Part shown: positions 17,820 to 27,087 of the stretch, one piece after another | How the letters are laid out: every line of letters starts with the position of its first letter | How positions within the stretch are numbered: the stretch's first letter is position 1 | NCBI RefSeq assembly: GCF_003725795.1 | Contig: NZ_RBEE01000011.1 | Span: forward strand, 124,001 to 188,000 | Length of the DNA: 64,000 bases | Direction: 5' to 3' | Origin: Pedobacter jejuensis | Lineage (GTDB): Bacteria; Bacteroidota; Bacteroidia; Sphingobacteriales; Sphingobacteriaceae | Translations under genes and position numbers: made by a program | The notes under the pieces: model-generated | Told to the model about the DNA's origin: nothing | The model's input: the letters and a program-made list of their open reading frames with translations, nothing else | Databases searched by the model: none

Positions 17820-18908
17820 ATGCCAGCAAATTCTTCGTCAGATTCATCAATACTAGAGCAATTAAGTGCTTACGGGCATAAAAAATTGGTTTATTGTAAT
17901 GATCCCGATTCAGGTTTAAAAGCTATCATTGCTATTCACGATACCACTTTAGGTCCGGCTTTAGGCGGAACCCGCATGTGGAGCTACGCTACCGAAGGCG
18001 AAGCATTAGAAGATGCATTGCGTTTATCAAGGGGAATGACCTACAAATCTGCCATCACAGGTTTAAATCTAGGTGGTGGAAAAGGTGTCATTATTGGCGA
18101 TTCGAGGAAAGACAAAACAGAAGCTTTAATGCGTAGTTATGGCAGGTTTATTAAAAATCTGAATGGCGAATTTATAACTGCCGAAGAAATGGGCACCAAT
18201 ACCCGTGATATGGAATTCATTCGTATGGAAACCACTCATGTAACAGGCGTTCCAGAATCTATTGGTGGTGCCGGAAATCCTGCTCCATTTACTGCCCAAG
18301 GTGTATATTTAGGCATAAAAGCAAGTGTTAAAGAAGTTTTCGGTACCGATATGCTTGCTGGTAGAACAATTGTTATACAAGGAATTGGCAATGTGGGCGA
18401 ACATTTAGTTGCTTTACTAAGAAAAGAAAATGCCGAAGTTTTAATTAGTGATATTAATCAGGAGCAACTGACTTATGTTGCACGTAAGTATAAAGCTAAG
18501 CCCATCGAAGCAGATAAAATTTTCGGAATAGATGCAGATGTTTATGCGCCTTGCGCAATGGGAGCAACCGTTAATAATAAAACCATTGAGCGCATGAAAT
18601 TTGCAATTATTGCTGGTTCGGCCAATAACCAACTGAAAGATGAAGTTTTAGATAGCGAGATGCTAATGAAAAAAGGAATTCTATTTGCTCCAGATTATTT
18701 AATTAATGCAGGAGGTTTAATTTCTTGTTACTCTGAGCTAACTGGCTTTGGTAAAAAACGTACCGTACAGCTAACAGAAAATATTTACGACGCAACAAGA
18801 AATGTTATCAAACTAAGTAAAGCAGAACAAATACCAACAAATATTGCTGCAAATCGTATTGCTGAAAAACGTATTGCAGATATAAAGAAAATCAAATCAA
18901 CATATTAA
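17820..18908 (+). CDS. Leucine dehydrogenase (Glu/Leu/Phe/Val dehydrogenase family)
   Basis: 362 residues. The catalytic lysine region reads LNLGGGKGVIIGD (Lys-88), with substrate-pocket LGPALGGTRMW (residues 44-54). The NAD-binding Rossmann fold has IQGIGNVGEH, preceded by PAPFTAQGVYLG. The family reversibly deaminates branched-chain amino acids to 2-keto acids using NAD+ in the cytosol; in Bacteroidota this supplies branched fatty acid precursors. A TTG start nine codons upstream lies inside a promoter box, so ATG 17820 is chosen. Confidence 0.88.
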   Translation: MPANSSSDSSILEQLSAYGHKKLVYCNDPDSGLKAIIAIHDTTLGPALGGTRMWSYATEGEALEDALRLSRGMTYKSAITGLNLGGGKGVIIGDSRKDKTEALMRSYGRFIKNLNGEFITAEEMGTNTRDMEFIRMETTHVTGVPESIGGAGNPAPFTAQGVYLGIKASVKEVFGTDMLAGRTIVIQGIGNVGEHLVALLRKENAEVLISDINQEQLTYVARKYKAKPIEADKIFGIDADVYAPCAMGATVNNKTIERMKFAIIAGSANNQLKDEVLDSEMLMKKGILFAPDYLINAGGLISCYSELTGFGKKRTVQLTENIYDATRNVIKLSKAEQIPTNIAANRIAEKRIADIKKIKSTY

Positions 18909-18953
18909 ATATTTTATTAATCGGTTATAAAAACCACACTCGTTCTTACATTC

Positions 18954-19904
18954 ATGTTAAACAGAAGGCACTTAAGAATTAAAGCTTTGCAAAATATTTT
19001 TGCATGGCACATGGCAGACAAAAAAGACATTAAAGGTGATCTTAAAATTTTAATGCAAAGCATAGATAGCGTTTACGAAATGTATATCTGGATGCTTTCT
19101 TTAATGGTAGAAGTTACCGAATTTACTGCCAACGATGCTGCAGAACGTGCTAATAAGCACATTAAAACTGCAGATGATATCAATCCAAACATGAAATTGC
19201 TGCACAATAAATTTAGTGTATTAATGCAGCAAAATCCCGAATATGTAGCTTCTGTTAAAAAGTACAAAGTAGATTGGGGTTTCGATCCAGAAATTCGTAA
19301 AACAGTTTACAACTCGCTAAAAGCTTCGAAGGAATATGCAGAATATCTTGCCAATCCTGATGAAAGTTTAGAATCATCAAAAGACATTATCAAATACATT
19401 TTCAGAAAAATTATTTTAAAGAACCAGGCCATTATTCAGGTTTTTGAAGAGAAATTTATCAATTGGCAGGTTGACCATGAAGTGATGAAGGGTATGGTGG
19501 CCAAAACGCTTAAAAACTTCGTTCATGATGATCCATTTAAAAATAAGCTTACTGAGATAAGTGCAGATTGGATTGAGGATAGTCAGTTTGTACAGGATCT
19601 ATTTGTACATACTTTGCAAAATGACGCCAAATATCAGGAAATGATTGCTGAAAGAACTAAAAATTGGGAATCGGAGCGTATCGCTTTAATGGATACAATT
19701 TTAATGAAAATGGCAATTTGTGAACTTTTAAACTTCCCATCAATTCCGGTTAAAGTTACCATTAACGAGTATTTAGAATTATCAAAAGATTACAGTACAC
19801 CGAAAAGTAATTCGTTTATAAACGGTATTTTAGACAAAATTTTAGGCGATTTAAAGAAAACCAATACCATTAAAAAAATCGGTCGCGGATTAATTGAAGA
19901 ATAA
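18954..19904 (+). CDS. nusB: Transcription antitermination factor NusB (long Bacteroidota form)
   Basis: 316 residues, about twice E. coli NusB. It begins MLNRRHLRIKALQNIFAWHM, the usual NusB first helix. The C-terminal third (MDTILMKMAICELLNFPSIPVKVTINEYLELSK, given here by its first part around residues 245-275) carries the conserved NusB core EYLELSKDYSTPKSNSFING. The central part is extra helices. NusB with S10 (NusE) supports rRNA antitermination. It is the first gene of a collinear run; the next start (19906) follows its stop by one base. Confidence 0.9.
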   Translation: MLNRRHLRIKALQNIFAWHMADKKDIKGDLKILMQSIDSVYEMYIWMLSLMVEVTEFTANDAAERANKHIKTADDINPNMKLLHNKFSVLMQQNPEYVASVKKYKVDWGFDPEIRKTVYNSLKASKEYAEYLANPDESLESSKDIIKYIFRKIILKNQAIIQVFEEKFINWQVDHEVMKGMVAKTLKNFVHDDPFKNKLTEISADWIEDSQFVQDLFVHTLQNDAKYQEMIAERTKNWESERIALMDTILMKMAICELLNFPSIPVKVTINEYLELSKDYSTPKSNSFINGILDKILGDLKKTNTIKKIGRGLIEE

Positions 19905-19905
19905 A

Positions 19906-20361
19906 ATGAAAAGAGTATTTATCCTTTTTATAGCTGCCTTATCATTTGCAGCTTGTCGTAATGCTAACACAAATGCTCCAGAAAGCTCAAATGTTTCTGT
20001 AGGCAACGATACTTCAAATATATCTAAAATTGCACCAGCAGATGCAGCGGTAATAACCTTTGAACGTGAGATTTTCGATTTTGAAAAAATACAGCAGGGT
20101 GAAAAGGTTCAGCATGATTTTAAGTTTAAAAACACAGGTAAAAGTCCATTGATAATTTCGAATGCTACTGCTACCTGTGGTTGCACCATTCCTGAAACGC
20201 CAAAAGAACCTATATTGCCAGGTAAAGAAGGCGTAATTAAAGTAGTTTTTAATAGCGAAGGGAAAATGGGCATGCAAGATAAAGTTATTACAGTAACATC
20301 AAATGCTAATCCTAATGTAAGTACCGTTCATTTGGTTGGCGAAGTGTTAGAAAAAAAATAA
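19906..20361 (+). CDS. DUF1573 lipoprotein
   Basis: 151 residues. The lipobox LSFAAC puts the lipidated cysteine at residue 17, so the protein is membrane-anchored in the periplasm or outer membrane. The domain is DUF1573: FDFEKIQQGEKVQHDFKF, then KFKNTGKSPLIISNATATC and CGCTIPETPKEPI with adjacent cysteines. The fold is Ig/ASPM-like; function is unknown. A TTG four codons upstream is in frame, but ATG 19906 gives a cleaner start just past the nusB stop. Confidence 0.88.
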   Translation: MKRVFILFIAALSFAACRNANTNAPESSNVSVGNDTSNISKIAPADAAVITFEREIFDFEKIQQGEKVQHDFKFKNTGKSPLIISNATATCGCTIPETPKEPILPGKEGVIKVVFNSEGKMGMQDKVITVTSNANPNVSTVHLVGEVLEKK

Positions 20362-20442
20362 TCAATAATAAATCATCCAATATCAATAGCCATGTTAAAT
20401 CAGATGGCTAATTAATAAATTTAAATCACAAATAAAGAACAA

Positions 20443-20760
20443 ATGATATCAACAGTAATTTTGCAAGCAGCAGGTGGCGGTATGTTAGGTACAATTGTAC
20501 CAATGGTACTAATCATGGTAGTTTTCTACTTTTTTATGATTCGCCCGCAAATTAAAAAAGCTAAAGACCATAAAAAATTAGTTGCCGATTTAGGCATTGG
20601 AGATAAAATCGTAACCACAGCAGGTATTCACGGTAAAATTGTTGGTGCAAATGATACAACTTTTTTAATCGAAACTGAAGGTGGTGGTAAAATCAGGTTT
20701 GATAAATCTGCGATTTCATTGGACGCTACTAAAGCATCAACTACGCCAGCAAAGGTTTAA
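20443..20760 (+). CDS. yajC: Preprotein translocase subunit YajC
   Basis: 105 residues. A single membrane helix (~14-33) runs into the family motif FYFFMIRPQIKKAKDHKK, then a cytosolic domain with LGIGDKIVTTAGIHGKI. YajC accompanies SecDF in the translocon; the fused secDF gene lies elsewhere in this window (45445-48435). A clear terminator follows the stop. Confidence 0.93.
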   Translation: MISTVILQAAGGGMLGTIVPMVLIMVVFYFFMIRPQIKKAKDHKKLVADLGIGDKIVTTAGIHGKIVGANDTTFLIETEGGGKIRFDKSAISLDATKASTTPAKV

Positions 20761-20784
20761 TCAAAATCTTAAAAGAATAATGTG

Positions 20785-20818
20785 CAGTTCCGAATGTTTT
20801 CGGGACTGTTTTTGTTTT
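20785..20818 (+). terminator. Terminator after yajC
   Basis: Hairpin CAGTTCCGAA-TGTT-TTCGGGACTG followed by TTTTTGTTTT, 24 bp after the yajC stop. Confidence 0.8.
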
Positions 20819-20882
20819 ACTACATTTGGTAAAATGGATTATTGCATTAAACGTAGGCATTCCATTTGAAACTTAATTATTT

Positions 20883-21830
20883 ATGCCCTTTATCAAATTA
20901 ACTAAAATAGAGAGAAGACGTGTTTTTAGCCTTTTAGCATGTTTGCTATTGGCTATAGCTGCATGGCTTTTTATGGCATTAAATAATAAATATGTTTACA
21001 CAGCTAAAACTGTATTAATTTATAAGAACTTTCCTCAAAACCGGGCTTTTCATCCCTTACAGTCCGATACGGTGGATTTACAGGTAGAAGGAACAGGCTG
21101 GCAATTGCTTTTCGCCCGACTAAGAATTAACCCTCAATCCATTGCGGTAAGTTTAAATCAGCTTAACACCCGGGAATTTGTAGTGTTTTCTGATCAATTG
21201 TACAATGTAAATAAGCAATTGGAAACTTCGCAAAAAGTAATTTCTGTGAAACCTGATACGCTATATTTTGATTTTACCAAACGAACTGTGAAGAAGGTAC
21301 CTGTTAAATTGATTCAGAAAATTGAATTTGTAAAACAGTATGGAGTTGCTAGCGAGATTAAGTTAAATCCGAAGTTTGTAACTGTTACTGGTCCGATTGA
21401 AGAATTGGCTAAAATTTCTGAATGGTCTACCGATACACTAAAATTAGATAAGGTTCAGAGTAGTGCAACGTTTAGGGTAAATATGCAACACAGCACGCAC
21501 AAAAATGTGAGTATTTTCCCGTCATCAGTAGAAGTGCGCTTGCCTGTTGATGAATTTACAGAAAAGACGGTTGAAGTTCCTTTAAAAATTATTAATAATA
21601 GAAACTTTTATGGCGTAAGGCTTTATCCTAAAAGAGTTAAAATTACTTTTTTAGTTGCGCTAAGTTATTTTGAGCAGGTTGATGAAAGTTTTATAACTGC
21701 TGTGGTTGATCTAGATGAATGGTCTGTGTTACATCACAATCAATTTACGGTAAAGCTTACCGAATTTCCTGAATATTGCAAACTGATTAAGATTAATCCA
21801 TCGAAAGTTGATTTCATAGTAGAAAAATAA
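20883..21830 (+). CDS. YbbR-like domain protein, membrane-anchored
   Basis: 315 residues. One membrane helix at ~17-34 (SLLACLLLAIAAWLFMAL) is followed by an extracytoplasmic region with YbbR-type repeats: a segment ending VTVTGPIEELAKI, and later VEVPLKII and VRLYPKRVKIT. YbbR/CdaR proteins in Firmicutes regulate a diadenylate cyclase, but no such gene adjoins here and the Bacteroidota role is not established. Its stop overlaps the coaE start by one base, so the two are translationally coupled. Confidence 0.8.
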   Translation: MPFIKLTKIERRRVFSLLACLLLAIAAWLFMALNNKYVYTAKTVLIYKNFPQNRAFHPLQSDTVDLQVEGTGWQLLFARLRINPQSIAVSLNQLNTREFVVFSDQLYNVNKQLETSQKVISVKPDTLYFDFTKRTVKKVPVKLIQKIEFVKQYGVASEIKLNPKFVTVTGPIEELAKISEWSTDTLKLDKVQSSATFRVNMQHSTHKNVSIFPSSVEVRLPVDEFTEKTVEVPLKIINNRNFYGVRLYPKRVKITFLVALSYFEQVDESFITAVVDLDEWSVLHHNQFTVKLTEFPEYCKLIKINPSKVDFIVEK

Positions 21831-22435
21831 TGTATAAAGTTGGTATAACAGGAGGTATTGGCAGTGGAAAAACAACTGTGTGCAGAGTTTTTGAGGTTTT
21901 GGGTATTCCTGTGTTTTACGCAGATACGGAAGCCAAAAATATCATGATTAAAGATACAGAACTTATCGAAGGTGTAAAATCCGCTTTTGGTAAAAACAGT
22001 TACTTTGATGATGGAAAACTTAACAATAAACACATAGCTGGAATCGTATTTAATAGTGAAACTGAATTGGCAAAATTAAATGCATTGGTACATCCGGCAG
22101 TTTTTAGAGCTTTTGATACGTGGGCCAAGGAGATAAAAACTGATGTTCCATACACATTAAAGGAAGCTGCATTGCTTTTTGAAAGCGATTCATATAAAAT
22201 GTGCGACACTTCAATTTTAGTTACAGCACCAGTAGAAACTAAAATCAATCGTGTTATGCAACGTGATAATGTTACAGCAGAACAGGTGAAAGCTAGAATG
22301 AACAAACAATTGAGTGATGAGGAAAAAGCTAAAATGGCAGATCACTTTATTATTAACGATGAAGAACATTCGATTATAGAACAAGTTTTAAGTCTTCACA
22401 GGCATTTTTTGCAAGTTGTATCAACTCAAAAGTAA
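21830..22435 (+). CDS. coaE: Dephospho-CoA kinase
   Basis: 201 residues, normal length. The P-loop is GGIGSGKTT (8-16); further family segments are FYADTEAKNI, LVHPAVFRAF and LKEAALLFES, then VTAPVETKINRVMQRD. It phosphorylates dephospho-CoA at the 3' hydroxyl, the last step of coenzyme A synthesis. Final gene of the nusB-to-coaE run, followed by a repeat array. Confidence 0.95.
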   Translation: MYKVGITGGIGSGKTTVCRVFEVLGIPVFYADTEAKNIMIKDTELIEGVKSAFGKNSYFDDGKLNNKHIAGIVFNSETELAKLNALVHPAVFRAFDTWAKEIKTDVPYTLKEAALLFESDSYKMCDTSILVTAPVETKINRVMQRDNVTAEQVKARMNKQLSDEEKAKMADHFIINDEEHSIIEQVLSLHRHFLQVVSTQK

Positions 22436-22474
22436 CTCGATAAAACAATTCCTTTTAATAATATGCCTAATAAA

Positions 22475-23095
22475 CTAAAATCCTGCCTTATCCTTAAATC
22501 TCATTGATATCGTGATGTCAATAGTTTCATATATACTTACTATTCCAAAAATGGGAAATCCTAAAATGGAATTAGAGGATAATTTTTCTGCTCTAAAATC
22601 CTGCCTTATCCTTAAATCTTATCAATATCGTGATGTCAATAGTTTCATATGCACACGTTAATCCAAAAATGGGAAATCCTAAAATGGAATTAGAGGTTTT
22701 CTGCTCTAAAATCCTGCCTTATCCTTAAATCTTATTAATATCGTGATGTTAATAGTTTCATATGCACATTTTAATCCAAAAATGGGAAATCTTAAAAAAG
22801 AATTAGAGGATAATTTTTCTTCTCTAGAATCCTGTCTTATACTTAAATCTTATTAATATCGTGATGTTAATAGTTTCATATGTACTTACTAATCCAAAAA
22901 TGGAAAATCTTAAAAAAGAATTAGAGGATAATTTTTCTGCTCTAAAATCCTGCCTTATCCTTAAATCTTATTAATATCGTGATGTTAATAGTTTCGTGTG
23001 TAGTTGTTAATCCAAAAATAGGAAATCCTAAAATGAAATTAGAGAATAATTTTTCTGCTCTAAAATCCTACCTTATCCTTAAATCTTATTAATCC
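22475..23095. repeat. Tandem array, ~118-bp period, five copies plus a partial
   Basis: Units start CTARAATCCTRYCTTATMCTT at 22475, 22593, 22705, 22824, 22942 and 23060 (periods 118, 112, 119, 118, 118; the 112 unit lacks six bases). The whole unit is conserved, so it is not a CRISPR array. Each unit carries an inverted repeat ATTRATATC-GT-GATGTYAAT, and each junction a TTAGAG ... CTCTAA stem. It fills the 666-bp gap between coaE and the exonuclease gene; no ORF is evident. Confidence 0.92.
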
Positions 23096-23101
23096 TGGTA
23101 A

Positions 23102-24058
23102 ATGATTTTAGACGATTTTATCTCCATCACTCCAACAGGATTATACTGTGCTTATGGCGACTTTTATTTAGATCCTCAACAGCCTGTTACCGAAGCCGTT
23201 ATTTCTCATGCCCATGGCGACCATGCAATTGGTGGAAGCCAGAACGTATATTGTACAGCCGCCACCGAAAGCTTTATGAAACATCGCTACCGCAAATTTG
23301 CAGCTGTAGATTTCCACATAAAGCCATATCATGAAACCTTTAAAATTAAAGATGTAGCCATAACATTTTATTCTGCGGGGCACATATTAGGTTCAGCGCA
23401 GGTTTTAATGGAATATCAAGGTGTAAAATATTTATATACCGGAGATTATAAAATTGAACCAGATGCCACTTGCGAACCATTTGAGTTTATACAAGCCGAT
23501 GTTTTAATTACCGAGAGCACATTTGCCAATCCTGGAACAAAACACCCATCAGCAATTGATGAGATTAAAAAACTTAATGAAACAAATGCCAACATTATGC
23601 TTGGTGCTTATGCATTGGGTAAAAGCCAGCGGATTATTCAATTGCTGAATACGCATTGCCCAACAAAAAATATTATGGTGCACCATAGCATTATGCCGTT
23701 TGTAAAAATTTACGAAGATTATGGGTTGAAGATTGGCGGCTATAAAATGTACGATAGAAAAGTGATGAAAAGTAATCTGGAAAACCAGGTTTATATTGTG
23801 CCGCCAATGGTTTTTCATAGTTACCATAAAGCAATTAATGTTGTTCGGGTGTTTGCTTCGGGGTGGAAAAATTTACAACAACAAAATGGAATTTCATTAT
23901 ACATTTCCGATCACGCCGATTGGGATGCAATATTAGAAACTATCCAAAAAGTTCAACCGAAACAATTATGGACTTTACATGGCGATGGGAAACATTTAAA
24001 GGAATATTTTGAAGGTAAATTGGAAGTAAAAATCCTTAATAGTAAAATGAATGATTGA
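23102..24058 (+). CDS. Ligase-associated MBL-fold DNA exonuclease
   Basis: 318 residues. The metallo-beta-lactamase signature is SHAHGDHAIGG (HxHxDH); further metal-site parts are SAGHILGSAQ, TGDYK and a C-terminal ISDHADW (beta-CASP-like). This matches the putative exonuclease usually clustered with an ATP-dependent DNA ligase and helicase in bacteria (family as recalled: ligase-associated DNA exonuclease). No ligase gene lies nearby here; instead a tiny DUF5522 gene follows. Likely a cytosolic DNA-repair nuclease. Start ATG 23102 lies a few bases past the repeat array. Confidence 0.82.
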   Translation: MILDDFISITPTGLYCAYGDFYLDPQQPVTEAVISHAHGDHAIGGSQNVYCTAATESFMKHRYRKFAAVDFHIKPYHETFKIKDVAITFYSAGHILGSAQVLMEYQGVKYLYTGDYKIEPDATCEPFEFIQADVLITESTFANPGTKHPSAIDEIKKLNETNANIMLGAYALGKSQRIIQLLNTHCPTKNIMVHHSIMPFVKIYEDYGLKIGGYKMYDRKVMKSNLENQVYIVPPMVFHSYHKAINVVRVFASGWKNLQQQNGISLYISDHADWDAILETIQKVQPKQLWTLHGDGKHLKEYFEGKLEVKILNSKMND

Positions 24059-24130
24059 GAGGATGATAGAATTATTTAAAGTACAAGCAGCATTCTTGAA
24101 GTCTCTCAGTTCAAAATTCACTAATTATAA

Positions 24131-24274
24131 ATGAAAGAGGGCGAAGACTTTTACTTTAACGAAGATGGATTTATGGTGTTTACAGAAGCCTATCATCTAA
24201 AACGAGGCTATTGTTGTAAAAACAAGTGCAAGCATTGTCCGTGGGGATATGGCAAAAAGAAAGAGAAAAAGTAA
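24131..24274 (+). CDS. DUF5522 small cysteine-rich protein
   Basis: 47 residues starting MKEGEDFYFNEDGFMVF. The core YHLKRGYCCKNKCKHCPWGY has four cysteines (28, 29, 33, 36) plus a histidine in a pattern suited to zinc binding, and a lysine-rich tail. I recognise it as DUF5522, a short Bacteroidota/proteobacterial family of unknown role. It follows the exonuclease gene by 72 bp on the same strand and converges with the Uma2 gene. Confidence 0.8.
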   Translation: MKEGEDFYFNEDGFMVFTEAYHLKRGYCCKNKCKHCPWGYGKKKEKK

Positions 24275-24275
24275 T

Positions 24276-24878
24276 TTAAGCCTTATTAAATCGAACTCGA
24301 TTGTAGATATCACTTAAAGCGACTTCAAAACCCATTGAAACAAACTGTAAAGTATTGCTAATTTCTTTGTGCTCTTTCAGCTCCCATTGCTGTTTATCAT
24401 TTAGATAGAACGCCTCAATACTAATTAATTCAGAATCAATTAGTATATATTCCTTTAAAGTTGGAATTTCTTTATATAGATCAAATTTATGGCCTCTATC
24501 ATAGTTTTTAGTTGAGGGAGATAAAATTTCTATAATTACAGTAGGCTCGATAAAACTTTCACTGTCAACATCACTTTGTTTTGCATTGTTGCAATAAATC
24601 GAAATATCTGGGTAAGTAAATAAACCATTCGTTGGGATTTGCATACGCATATCGCTACCAAAAGGACGACATTTTTTCCCTTTTAAATTACTCCCAATCT
24701 CCGTAAATAAATTAGAGAAAATTTCATTGTGATTTGTGCTTGCACCAGACATTGCAAATATCTCGCCTTGAAAATATTCGTGTTTTTCTTGTGAAGCTTT
24801 TTCCATTTCAAGATATTCTTCAACAGAAAAATGCCTTTTTTTATATGCTACAGCAGGCTCATTTACAATCAAATCCAT
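24276..24878 (-). CDS. Uma2 family putative endonuclease (DUF820)
   Basis: 200 residues with the PD-(D/E)xK-like fold of Uma2: [37 protein letters not shown] and the hallmark [19 protein letters not shown] followed by [10 protein letters not shown]. The family is abundant in cyanobacteria and Bacteroidota, often in many copies; its role is uncertain and may relate to mobile elements. No partner gene is seen. Its stop is two bases past the DUF5522 stop on the other strand. Confidence 0.85.
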   Translation of the reverse strand: MDLIVNEPAVAYKKRHFSVEEYLEMEKASQEKHEYFQGEIFAMSGASTNHNEIFSNLFTEIGSNLKGKKCRPFGSDMRMQIPTNGLFTYPDISIYCNNAKQSDVDSESFIEPTVIIEILSPSTKNYDRGHKFDLYKEIPTLKEYILIDSELISIEAFYLNDKQQWELKEHKEISNTLQFVSMGFEVALSDIYNRVRFNKA

Positions 24879-24947
24879 ACTCTAATTTAAATAAAAATCT
24901 TCAATTCGAATAATTTGATGTTTTGAGTAATTGAATAGGAATTTTAT

Positions 24948-25670
24948 TTAATGGGCATGCCCGGCAAAAAATCCTATCAATGCAACACCAATACCCAATA
25001 AAACGGCAATCATTTTTCGGGTGTTAATTTTATGGTCGGCGCTGGATTCGAATAAAATAGTAGTAGAAATGTGTAAGAAAATACCAATTACAATACCCAT
25101 TATTTTATTAAAATAGGCATCGATACCACCAATTGTGCCATTGCTTAAACCAATACTTACATAAAAACCCAACGGAGCCATTACTGCAAAAATTAACAGA
25201 TAAATAATAATGCTGCCTTTTTTAAAATGGTTTTGCATCAAAATACTTGCTAAAGCAAATGCAGCTGGTATATGATGTAAAGAAATGCCAAAAATTAACT
25301 CATTATGTTGGTCTTTAGCTAATGGCATTCCCTCTAAAAATGCATGCAAACAGAGGCTAATCATAATCCCGAAAGGAAATACATTGCCATCTTGATGTTT
25401 GTGGATGTGACCGTGTTCTACACCTTCAGAAAATTGCTCTAAAAATATTTGAAGCAAGAAGCCAATTAAAATAAAAATTCCTATTTGTCCTTTATCTGTT
25501 CCACTATAAGCATCTGGAATTAAGTGTAAAACGGTTATGGCAAAAAGGTAGGCACCACTAAAAGATAGTATTAACTTCAGTAGTTTAGATTTATCGCTTT
25601 TAACCAAAAATATGGCAGTGCCTCCTAAAAAAGCACAGAAAAAAAGTACGGCAAATTTCCAAGCTTCCAT
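24948..25670 (-). CDS. ZIP family metal transporter
   Basis: 240 residues, about eight hydrophobic helices. ZIP motifs are HLIPDAYSG (helix 2 region), HAFLEGMPLA (helix 4) and HHIPAAFALASIL (helix 5), with a histidine-rich loop EHGHIHKHQDG between helices 3 and 4. Helix 5 has His-Ile-Pro-Ala instead of the usual glutamate, so metal coordination may differ from zinc importers such as ZupT. The C-terminus ends GFFAGHAH. Inner membrane. Third gene of an overlapping operon; its ATG overlaps the PAP2 stop. Confidence 0.88.
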   Translation of the reverse strand: MEAWKFAVLFFCAFLGGTAIFLVKSDKSKLLKLILSFSGAYLFAITVLHLIPDAYSGTDKGQIGIFILIGFLLQIFLEQFSEGVEHGHIHKHQDGNVFPFGIMISLCLHAFLEGMPLAKDQHNELIFGISLHHIPAAFALASILMQNHFKKGSIIIYLLIFAVMAPLGFYVSIGLSNGTIGGIDAYFNKIMGIVIGIFLHISTTILFESSADHKINTRKMIAVLLGIGVALIGFFAGHAH

Positions 25671-26233
25671 TAAAATTCGGGTTGTAGTTTTTTAAATAGT
25701 AGAGAACAAATAAAACCAATCATCGATCCAAGTACTGCGCCAGCAGTAACATCAATAGGGTAGTGCACACCAACATAAACCTGGGCAAAGCTAACACTTG
25801 CGGCCCAAAATATCCCAATGGGTAAAATTGGTTTCCAGCGGCTGTAGAAAATGCAAATCAAAAAAACGGCAATACCGAAATGATTGGTTGCATGGGCAGA
25901 CGGAAAGCTTAAACCGCTTCCGCAAGGTACCCGATTAATAATAAAATTGGCTAAGCTAAAATCATTACAAGGCCTAACTCTACTCACAAATGGTTTTACC
26001 ACTTTCGAAGCCATAAAATCACTTACGGCGAAAGTAAAAATTATCATTCCAATGATGTATAAACCCTGTTTTTTGTATTGCTTTATACAAAACACAACAA
26101 TAAAAAGATAAAGAGGCGACCAAAAGAAACGATTACGCAATAAAGGCATCAGCCAATCGAAAAAGCCGTTTGAAAGTCCACGGTGGATTTTCAAAAACAA
26201 CTCAACATCAAATTGCTGTATGCTTTCTATCAT
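25670..26233 (-). CDS. PAP2-family membrane phosphatase
   Basis: 187 residues, about five membrane segments. The three phosphatase motifs are KPFVSRVRP, PSAHATNHFG and the AQVYVGVHYPID segment. In the third motif the usual Arg six residues before the catalytic His is Gln, a variant I recall from other Bacteroidota PAP2 proteins. It may dephosphorylate undecaprenyl pyrophosphate or lipid phosphates on the periplasmic side. Four-base overlap with the methyltransferase stop and one-base overlap with the ZIP start indicate one transcript. Confidence 0.88.
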   Translation of the reverse strand: MIESIQQFDVELFLKIHRGLSNGFFDWLMPLLRNRFFWSPLYLFIVVFCIKQYKKQGLYIIGMIIFTFAVSDFMASKVVKPFVSRVRPCNDFSLANFIINRVPCGSGLSFPSAHATNHFGIAVFLICIFYSRWKPILPIGIFWAASVSFAQVYVGVHYPIDVTAGAVLGSMIGFICSLLFKKLQPEF

Positions 26234-26961
26234 GCCTTTGTGCAGATTAAAATCAATCGGTCAGAGTTTGCTTCATCAAAATCATCTAGTAAATAGCTAC
26301 CAAATGTTTTCTGTATTACCATTCCGGCCTTTGTTAGCATTCTTTCAAAATCATTAAAACTAAATGCCTGAACTCGCTCTTCGAAGCTGTAAATTTTGCT
26401 ATTGTCTTCAAAATCTATCTTTTTGATGATTTTACCATCAACCACACTTTTTGTTATTTTAAAAGCAATACCATCAAGCGATTTTATTTCACATAAGTTT
26501 AAATTCCTGATAATTTTCTCCGTGTTAAAATAATCAAGTACCAAAATTCCATCTGCTTTCAAGCACTTTCTAAAAGTTTTCAAAGCGTTTACATGCTCCT
26601 GTTCAGTATCAAAGTAACCAAAACTGGTAAATAAATTTACGGCAACATCAAAGTAATTGATGTAAAAAAGCTTCCGCATATCGTGTACCAGAAAGTGCAA
26701 TTTTTGGTTTTCGAAATGCTTAGCGTATTTAATACTTTGCTCTGATAAATCTATTCCGGTTACATCAAAGCCCTTTTTGTTTAAGTAAATCGAATGTCTG
26801 CCTTTGCCGCAGGCAATATCAAGCATTTTCGATTCTGGCTTGGGTTGAATAAATTTAGTAATATTATCAATAAAAAGTTCGGCTTCTGCGTCGTTTCTTT
26901 GTTGGTAAAGTATATGATAGTATGGAGAATTAAACCAATATTGAAACCACTTGCGCTGCAT
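26230..26961 (-). CDS. SAM-dependent methyltransferase, class I
   Basis: 243 residues from ATG 26961 (MQRKWFQYWFNSPYYHILYQ). The open frame extends 27 codons further, but this start fits the family N-terminus as I recall it. SAM-binding motif I is LDIACGKGRHSIYL, then the acidic end GIDLSEQSI and DVAVNLFTSFGYF. The substrate is not evident; homologues are usually listed as generic small-molecule methyltransferases. First gene of the operon with PAP2 and ZIP. Confidence 0.85.
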   Translation of the reverse strand: MQRKWFQYWFNSPYYHILYQQRNDAEAELFIDNITKFIQPKPESKMLDIACGKGRHSIYLNKKGFDVTGIDLSEQSIKYAKHFENQKLHFLVHDMRKLFYINYFDVAVNLFTSFGYFDTEQEHVNALKTFRKCLKADGILVLDYFNTEKIIRNLNLCEIKSLDGIAFKITKSVVDGKIIKKIDFEDNSKIYSFEERVQAFSFNDFERMLTKAGMVIQKTFGSYLLDDFDEANSDRLILICTKA

Positions 26962-27087
26962 AGAAAAAGCCTTTTGTTTTCGAATTTGCAAACTTAGATA
27001 AATTTGGGTTAATCGAGATACATTAATTTCATGGCTACGCAATTTTATTGGCTAATATTTGATTTAAAATTTGTCATTGTTATTTCG

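Noticed and set aside
22475-23095. CRISPR-like regular repeat spacing
   Set aside because: The whole ~118-bp unit is conserved; there are no unique spacers and no cas genes.
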